Source of the DNA: Nitrosopumilales archaeon CG_4_9_14_0_2_um_filter_34_16
Lineage (GTDB): Archaea; Thermoproteota; Nitrososphaeria; Nitrososphaerales; Nitrosopumilaceae
Direction of reading: 5' to 3'
Assembly: GCA_002788515.1 (NCBI GenBank)
Contig: PFRJ01000049.1
Coordinates: 1 to 43,228, forward strand
Length of the DNA: 43,228 nt
The position numbers were made by a program, and so were the translations under genes. Under the pieces are notes generated by a model. That model worked only from the letters and a program-made list of their open reading frames with translations. It did not search any database and had not been told where the DNA came from. This document shows positions 37,383 through 43,228 of this stretch, in pieces (position 1 is the first letter of the stretch; every line of letters starts with the position of its first letter).

Positions 37383-38501
37383 TCAATTCTGGTTTTGGTT
37401 TGCCTCTGGTGTAGGTGCTTCGCCAGAAGTTTCAGATGCCATCTCTTCTTGGAGTTTGGCTGCAAGAATACTGCATTGGGCTGCAATATTTTTTGCACTC
37501 TTTCTAAAAGCTACTGCACTTGGAGAATCAGGATTTGTAATCATAATTGGTTTGCCCAAGTCAGAGCCTGCCATAATTCCAGAGTTTAGTGGAATTTCAC
37601 CTAAGAAAGGCATGTTGAATTGTTCACTGATTTTCTTTGCACCACCTTCACCGAATATGTAATGTTTTTCATCACACTTTGGACAAATGAAATGACTCAT
37701 GTTTTCAACAACGCCAATAATTGGAACATTTAGTTTTTCAAACATTGAAACTGCTTTTACTGCAACATTGCTTGCAACATCTTGCGGAGTTGTAACAACT
37801 AGGATTCCAGTAATTGGAATCGTTTGTGCAAGAGTTAATGGTATGTCACCAGTTCCAGGTGGAAGATCTACTATAAGATAATCCAGGTCAGCCCAATTAG
37901 TGTCAACTAAAAACTGTTTTAATATTCCAGAAATAATTGGGCCACGGTAAATTGCTGCTTGATTAGATTGATCTGCAAAGAAACCAAAAGAAACAACTTT
38001 CAATCCGTTAGAGTCTGCAGGTTGAAGTTTATTGTCTTCAACTTCCATGAATCCATCTTTCATTCCAAGCATTAGTGGAATGCTAGGACCATAGATATCA
38101 GCATCTAGTAATCCAACTTTGGCCCCTGATTCTGATAATGCTAATGCTAAATTCAAAGAGACAGTTGATTTGCCAACGCCACCTTTTCCACTTGCGACAC
38201 CAATGATGTTTTTTACAGATGCCATTCCAGTGTCAGCTTCAAGGGAACGACCTTCCATCACCTTTGCAGTTACATTCATATCAAAATTTTTCAATTCAGT
38301 AAGTTCGCCAATTGCTTTTCTAACATCATCTTCAATTTCGACATTGAAAGGACATGCAGGCGTAGTTAGTTCCAAAGTAAATTTGAGATTGCCATCGTTG
38401 AGTTCTAAATCTTTTATCATTCCCATAGAGACGATGTCTTTTTTCAAGTCAGGATCAATTACAGTGCTAAGTTTTTCAAGAACTTGATCGATTCCAACCA
38501 T
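37383..38501 (-). CDS. Mrp/NBP35-type P-loop Fe-S carrier with N-terminal MIP18 (DUF59) domain
   Basis: GVASGKGGVGKSTVSLNLALALSESGAKVGLLDADIYGPSIPLMLG; N-term IDPDLKKDIVSMGMIKDLELNDGNLKFTLELTTPACP. Confidence 0.93.
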   Translation of the reverse strand: MVGIDQVLEKLSTVIDPDLKKDIVSMGMIKDLELNDGNLKFTLELTTPACPFNVEIEDDVRKAIGELTELKNFDMNVTAKVMEGRSLEADTGMASVKNIIGVASGKGGVGKSTVSLNLALALSESGAKVGLLDADIYGPSIPLMLGMKDGFMEVEDNKLQPADSNGLKVVSFGFFADQSNQAAIYRGPIISGILKQFLVDTNWADLDYLIVDLPPGTGDIPLTLAQTIPITGILVVTTPQDVASNVAVKAVSMFEKLNVPIIGVVENMSHFICPKCDEKHYIFGEGGAKKISEQFNMPFLGEIPLNSGIMAGSDLGKPIMITNPDSPSAVAFRKSAKNIAAQCSILAAKLQEEMASETSGEAPTPEANQNQN

Positions 38502-38649
38502 TGCGTCAAAAAGGCTGTTTACTTTATTTAAACATAAGTCAGAGATGAAAAGAAATTGTCATTTTTTTGAAAAAATAGAAAATTCTTTGAAAATCCAAGC
38601 CTAAATCACCTAAACATTCATAAATTGAAATTCGAGAAAAATAGTACAT

Positions 38650-39243
38650 TTGTTTTCTATATCCACCCTAGTTGATGTTGTGAGGATTCCCCCAAGATTG
38701 TTTGGAACCACGTTGAAAAAGGCTACAACCAACATTCTCAAAGAAAAATACGAGAGCATGATTAATGCAGATTTAGGATACATCATCATGATTTTAGATG
38801 CAAAAGTTGACGAAATGGGAAAGATGATTGCAGGAGATGGCGGAACATTTCATAAAGTTGAATTTGAGGCATTAACATTTTATCCAAAGTTACAAGAAAT
38901 TGTTCAAGGAGAAATTGTCGACATTACAGACTTTGGAGCATTTGTAAGAATTGGCCCAACAGATGCACTACTTCACTTGTCACAAGTGATGGATGATTAT
39001 CTTAAGAGTGATGTCAAATCTGGAATGATTCTAGCTAATCAGAGTGGTAGAACACTCAAAGTAGGTTCTACACTTCGTGCAAGAATTACTGCAGTTTCAT
39101 TAGGAAAAGCTGCAGCGATGGGCAAGATTGGAATTACATGTAGACAACCATTCTTAGGAGCAGACGCTTGGATTGCAGAAGAAATCAAGAAAGCCGGCGG
39201 TGGCAAAGAACCAGCAAAGGAAGAAAAAGTAGAGGTAAGTTAG
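38650..39243 (+). CDS. rpoE: DNA-directed RNA polymerase subunit Rpo7 (E')
   Basis: 197 aa; DVVRIPPRLFGTTLKKATTNILKEKYE..., S1 domain GEIVDITDFGAFVRIGPTDALLHLSQV; TTG start. Confidence 0.92.
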   Translation: MFSISTLVDVVRIPPRLFGTTLKKATTNILKEKYESMINADLGYIIMILDAKVDEMGKMIAGDGGTFHKVEFEALTFYPKLQEIVQGEIVDITDFGAFVRIGPTDALLHLSQVMDDYLKSDVKSGMILANQSGRTLKVGSTLRARITAVSLGKAAAMGKIGITCRQPFLGADAWIAEEIKKAGGGKEPAKEEKVEVS

Positions 39244-39244
39244 A

Positions 39245-39433
39245 ATGGCACGAGAGATGGCATGTCGCAAATGTAAACATGTAACAACTCTAAAAGTTTG
39301 TCCCAATTGTAAATCATCAGACTTGACACCAGATTGGAATGGAGTTGTACTAGTAGTTGATCCAACAAATTCAGAAATTTCAAAAACTTTAGGAATCACT
39401 ACAAAAGGCAAATACGCAATTAAAGTAACATAA
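39245..39433 (+). CDS. spt4: transcription elongation factor Spt4 (RpoE'')
   Basis: 62 aa; ACRKCKHVTTLKVCPNCKSSDLTPDWNGVVLVVDPTNSEI, adjacent to rpoE. Confidence 0.92.
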   Translation: MAREMACRKCKHVTTLKVCPNCKSSDLTPDWNGVVLVVDPTNSEISKTLGITTKGKYAIKVT

Positions 39434-39469
39434 AATCTTTAAAATCAGAATCAACGTTCCATCAGTATA

Positions 39470-40285
39470 TTGACATTTAATCCAAAAAAACAATTGTCAG
39501 AATTTCTTGCTGAAGATATCGGTAAAGGGGACATTACAAGTAATTTACTAGCAAAGAAAAAAATTTCAGCGAGAATTATCTCCAGAGAAGATGCAGTTGT
39601 AGCAGGAGTGTCTTATGCAAAAGATATTTTCAGGTTAAAGGGATGTAATGCCAAAATTCTAAAAAAAGACGGCTCTAGTGTAAAACCAAACCAAACAATA
39701 ATGGTCATAACAGGAAATGCAGGCAACATACTAGCATGTGAGAGAACCGCACTAAATCTCCTAACGCGAATGAGCGGTATTGCAACTCAGACAGACAGAC
39801 TAGTAAAAAAAATTCCAAAGAAAATCAAATTGTATGCAACACGAAAAACAGCTCCAGGATTAAGATACTTTGATAAAGAGGCAGTAGAGATGGGCGGAGG
39901 TAAAAAACACAGGCTCAGATTAGACGAGATGGTAATGATAAAAGACAATCACATTGCAATTGAGAGATCTTTGATATCTTTGATTAAAAAAACAAAGAAA
40001 AAATACAAAAAATTTGAAGTCGAAGTTGAAAATACATCAGATGCAGTACTTGCTGCAAAGGAAGGTGCAACCATTATCATGCTAGATAATTTCACACCAG
40101 CACAAATTAAAAAAACAATAAAAACGCTCAAAGATCAAAAGCTACGAGACAAAGTGATGCTTGAAGCATCAGGCGGTATCAACTCTAACAATATTTCAGA
40201 GTATGGTAAAACAGGGGTGGACATAATTTCAATTGGCAGTATTACAAATTCAGTCAAAGGCATTGACATGAGTTTAGAGATTTAG
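39470..40285 (+). CDS. nadC: nicotinate-nucleotide pyrophosphorylase (quinolinate phosphoribosyltransferase)
   Basis: 271 aa; ATRKTAPGLRYFDKEAVEMGGGKKHRLRLDEMVMIKDNHI. Confidence 0.93.
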   Translation: MTFNPKKQLSEFLAEDIGKGDITSNLLAKKKISARIISREDAVVAGVSYAKDIFRLKGCNAKILKKDGSSVKPNQTIMVITGNAGNILACERTALNLLTRMSGIATQTDRLVKKIPKKIKLYATRKTAPGLRYFDKEAVEMGGGKKHRLRLDEMVMIKDNHIAIERSLISLIKKTKKKYKKFEVEVENTSDAVLAAKEGATIIMLDNFTPAQIKKTIKTLKDQKLRDKVMLEASGGINSNNISEYGKTGVDIISIGSITNSVKGIDMSLEI

Positions 40286-40693
40286 CTCTGCCAGCAAAGT
40301 AGACACTGCTTTATTTTTTGGATCTATTTCTCGAATTTTTTCACAGCATTGAATTGCGCGTTTATTTTCTGCTAGTTTCTGATGAGAGTACGCTTTTAAC
40401 AATAAAACATCAACATCGTGTGAACCGATCTCAAGGGCTTTATCAAAATAGGATATTGCAGTAGCATATTTGTTTTGTAAATAGTAAATTCCACCAACAG
40501 TAAACAAAACATCATGATTGTACGGCACTTTTTGCAGGTATTCTGTACCTGACTTCAGAGCTGCGGCATATTTTTTTTCCTTAACCAGTTTTTTTATGTC
40601 CTTTATCTTTTGAACATTCTGTTTCTTTTGAGGATCTTTTGATATCCTAGAAAACAATCCAGTCATGAGCACATACGGTTTAGCTGATTGCAA
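40274..40693 (-). CDS. TPR-repeat protein (start uncertain; MTGLFSR internal ATG likely)
   Basis: TPR pattern NHDVLFTVGGIYYLQNKYATAISYFDKALEIGSHDVDVLLLKAYSHQKLAENKRAIQCCEKIREIDPKN. Confidence 0.8.
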   Translation of the reverse strand: MQSAKPYVLMTGLFSRISKDPQKKQNVQKIKDIKKLVKEKKYAAALKSGTEYLQKVPYNHDVLFTVGGIYYLQNKYATAISYFDKALEIGSHDVDVLLLKAYSHQKLAENKRAIQCCEKIREIDPKNKAVSTLLAELNL

Positions 40694-41636
40694 GCATTCT
40701 ATCTATTGCTAAACGAGCTTTGTCAGCAATATCTTTTGGAACGGTAACCACATTTTTTTCATTTACCAATGCGTCATATACTTTTTCAAGTGTAATCATT
40801 TTCATATATTGACATTCAGCTTTTTCCGAAGCAGGGATGAATGTCTTGTCAGGATTTTGTTGCCTCATCTTGTATAAGATGCCAGTCTCAGTAGCTACGA
40901 CAAAGTTTTTTGATTTTGATTGATGAGCATAATTAAGCATTCCTTCAGTTGAAAGAATAGACACGTTGTTTTTATCATATCTTCCATCAGATACATCATA
41001 CATCATCGGTGTAGTGCAACTGCATTCTGGATGGATTAAAAATTCAGCATCTTTTAGTGAGTCTAACTTTTCTTGAACATCTTCAGGTCTGATTCCTGCA
41101 TGAACATGGCACTCACCTGCCCAAATGTGCATATTTTTTCTACCAGTCATCTTTGCAACATAAGATCCAAGAAACATATCAGGCAAAAACAAAATGTCTT
41201 TGTCTGCAGGAATTGCTTTTACAACATTTACTGCGTTTGATGATGTGCAACAATAATCAAGTTCTGCTTTAATTTCTGCAGTTGTGTTCACATAGCCGAC
41301 AGCAATTGCTCCTGGATGTTGTTTCTTCCAATTTCTTAATTCATCAACAGTAATAGAATCAGATAGTGAGCAGCCAGCTTCCAGATCAGGAATCAATACT
41401 CTTTTCTCAGGACTGATAATTGCAGCAGTCTCTGCCATGAAATTTACGCCACAAAACAGAATTGTTTTTTGACTAACTGATGCTGCTTGTCTTGAGAGAC
41501 TCAACGAGTCTCCTGTAAAGTCAGCAACATCTTGCACATCAGGTATCTGATAGTTGTGAGCAAGTATCACCACGTCTTTTTCTTTTTTTAATCTCAAAAT
41601 CTCATCTTTGAGTGCTGAGGATTGTTGTACAAGCAT
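40680..41636 (-). CDS. nadA: quinolinate synthase A
   Basis: 318 aa; ILAHNYQIPDVQDVADFTGDSLSLSRQAA, GECHVHAGI, HPECSCTTPMMYDVSDGRYD. Confidence 0.95.
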   Translation of the reverse strand: MLVQQSSALKDEILRLKKEKDVVILAHNYQIPDVQDVADFTGDSLSLSRQAASVSQKTILFCGVNFMAETAAIISPEKRVLIPDLEAGCSLSDSITVDELRNWKKQHPGAIAVGYVNTTAEIKAELDYCCTSSNAVNVVKAIPADKDILFLPDMFLGSYVAKMTGRKNMHIWAGECHVHAGIRPEDVQEKLDSLKDAEFLIHPECSCTTPMMYDVSDGRYDKNNVSILSTEGMLNYAHQSKSKNFVVATETGILYKMRQQNPDKTFIPASEKAECQYMKMITLEKVYDALVNEKNVVTVPKDIADKARLAIDRMLAIS

Positions 41637-41729
41637 AAGCCATTCAAATTGGATTTGGAGATGATTTAAAGAATGAGATGTAGTCTTGAATTCTCTAAAA
41701 AACAGGCAATGCTGGCAATTATTGCCATA

Positions 41730-42548
41730 TTAGGTGCCAATTTGAATATCATCAGAACAGTATTTTCTCAGAGTTTCAACTGCAGATAAAATTGCCAGTC
41801 TGCTTGTTTTTGGGTTATTACTATCAGGAATGTTTTCAATAGTAAAAGTCATCTTTCCAAATTTTCCTGCAGCTTCAATATGATGAGTGTTTTTGTCAGT
41901 GTCAGGATCTGCTATGATTTTTACATTTGTTTTATCACTGCCAATTCCAGACAAAGATAGTAAAGCTGCAACATTGATGTTAGCAGGAAATAGTTTGACA
42001 GCTTCTTTTGCAGTGCCTTCAAAGAGTACAGTGGGCAAATCAATTGCATCCAGGTTAATTTTTGAGGTTTCAAAAAACTTTGCACCCTTTAGTGAGCGAG
42101 GATGTTTCGTTGTAGTAAGGGATACAGACTCTAATTCGTGTTTAATTGATTTTATCCCATCCAGTCCTGCAATTGCACCAGACGGAAGATAGATTGTTTT
42201 TTTAAAATGACTGCAAGCATCAGATAAAATATCATATATTGATTCATCAAGTAATGCACCTACACTCATTATCATCAAGTCTCTTTTGTTTTGCAAGACA
42301 CTTAATCCAACATCCTTTACAGCGTCTTGAGAGGCAGCTTCTACTATAATGTCAACAGGATGTGAAGATAAGAGATGGAAATTTTCAACAATATCTGGTT
42401 TTGTGTTTAGTTTTGAAACAAGACTATTTGCCGCATCCTTGGAATTATCATACACGTGGGTGAGAACAGCTGGAATTTTACCCGAATCAATTGCAAGTGC
42501 AATCTGAGTGCCAATTGCACCACATCCAAGTAAACCTATTCGTTTCAA
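41730..42548 (-). CDS. nadX: L-aspartate dehydrogenase
   Basis: 272 aa; IGLLGCGAIGTQIALAIDSGKIP, VEAASQDAVKD, YLPSGAIAGLDGIKS; next to nadA/nadC. Confidence 0.9.
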   Translation of the reverse strand: MKRIGLLGCGAIGTQIALAIDSGKIPAVLTHVYDNSKDAANSLVSKLNTKPDIVENFHLLSSHPVDIIVEAASQDAVKDVGLSVLQNKRDLMIMSVGALLDESIYDILSDACSHFKKTIYLPSGAIAGLDGIKSIKHELESVSLTTTKHPRSLKGAKFFETSKINLDAIDLPTVLFEGTAKEAVKLFPANINVAALLSLSGIGSDKTNVKIIADPDTDKNTHHIEAAGKFGKMTFTIENIPDSNNPKTSRLAILSAVETLRKYCSDDIQIGT

Positions 42549-42692
42549 ACAATAATGATAGAAACTGTCACTTAATTAATCTAAAATAATTAGACATTAT
42601 TTGTCACATACCATTAGAATACACTGTTTAGAGGATGAACTAGAAGCATAAGTTAAATTTTAAAAAACAAAAAAAAGAAAGCGTGCTTATTC

Positions 42693-43228
42693 TTAAGCTG
42701 CACAGAGTTCTATTACTGTGTGTATCGCGATTGTTCCTGAATTTGTAATTGAGCCGTTACACAAGTTGTGTATGTTTCCCCAATTGGTGATTGTGTTACT
42801 ATTAGAAAACAATCCTTGATTTATGATTGTATCAAAATTCATAACTGGACCACTATTGGTGAATGTACCAGATGTCATGATGGTGCCACTGTTAACCAAG
42901 TTCAATGAGTTGGTAAATGTGCCACTACTAATTATAACACCATCCGGACCTACTTTGATAGTACCAGATGTTGTAATTACACCAGTGTTAGTCAAGTGAC
43001 CATTATTTTGGATAACACCTGTTGGACCATTAGTTATTGTTCCAGATGATGTTAGTTCACCAAAATTATTGAATGGGCCGCTATTTGTTATTGTACCAGT
43101 TACACTATCAATAACACCGTTATTGGTAAATTCGCCAGACGTTGTAATTACACCGCCACTTGCGATGTTAATTGTTCCATCATTTACGATAACACCGCTG
43201 CTAGTTACTGTTCCAATGTCAAAGTTGA
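42693..43228 (-). CDS. repetitive G/T/N/S-rich surface-type protein, partial (N-terminal part beyond window end)
   Basis: Frame open to window edge: ...GTVTSSGVIVNDGTINIASGGVITTSGEFTNNGVIDSVTGTITNSGPFNNFGELTSSGTITNGPTGVIQNNGHLTNTGVITTSGTIKVG...; short repeats of (S/N)xGxI/FT type. Confidence 0.75.
   Translation of the reverse strand, partial: NFDIGTVTSSGVIVNDGTINIASGGVITTSGEFTNNGVIDSVTGTITNSGPFNNFGELTSSGTITNGPTGVIQNNGHLTNTGVITTSGTIKVGPDGVIISSGTFTNSLNLVNSGTIMTSGTFTNSGPVMNFDTIINQGLFSNSNTITNWGNIHNLCNGSITNSGTIAIHTVIELCAA

Noticed and set aside
37138-37662. 174-aa plus ORF
   Set aside because: Antisense of the DUF359 and Mrp genes.
1-43228. CRISPR arrays, tRNA, rRNA, insertion sequences
   Set aside because: No spaced direct repeats, no cloverleaf with T-loop GGTTCRA, no transposase-like ORF or terminal repeats seen by eye.

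Overview
This is an AT-rich archaeal chromosomal window. Gene content points to an ammonia-oxidising Thaumarchaeota/Nitrososphaerota-type genome (Nitrosopumilus-like): cupredoxins, a CdvB/ESCRT-III paralog, aEF-1beta, Rpo7/Spt4, a CDC48 ATPase, geranylgeranyl reductase, NDH-2, heme O synthase, pst/phoU and a membrane pyrophosphatase. The right part (about 17.7-42.5 kb) is mostly housekeeping genes. The left part (about 1-17.6 kb) and the 31-34 kb interval are accessory, rich in small Cys/zinc proteins, small membrane proteins and unknowns. I see no rRNA, tRNA, CRISPR array or transposase. The strongest unusual signals are: (1) a recurrent TTTGGGAA + TATA promoter architecture placed almost exactly 38 nt upstream of leaderless starts, which also predicts unannotated micro-ORFs; (2) a candidate minus-strand structured small RNA at about 17148-17208 whose stem begins exactly where that promoter rule predicts transcription to start, with an anti-SD-like CCUACCUCCUC loop; (3) a Rieske-flavodoxin fusion split by a frameshift at an A6 tract; (4) a Fur-family gene divergent from three overlapping zinc-ribbon mini-genes, with two operator-like inverted repeats between them; (5) a cysteine-rich membrane/redox island; (6) CTATATAG palindromes near phosphate genes and an Asp-rich micro-ORF; (7) an NDH-2 fused to a membrane domain plus a C2H2-like motif. 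All family calls come from reading translated sequence; no database search was run.
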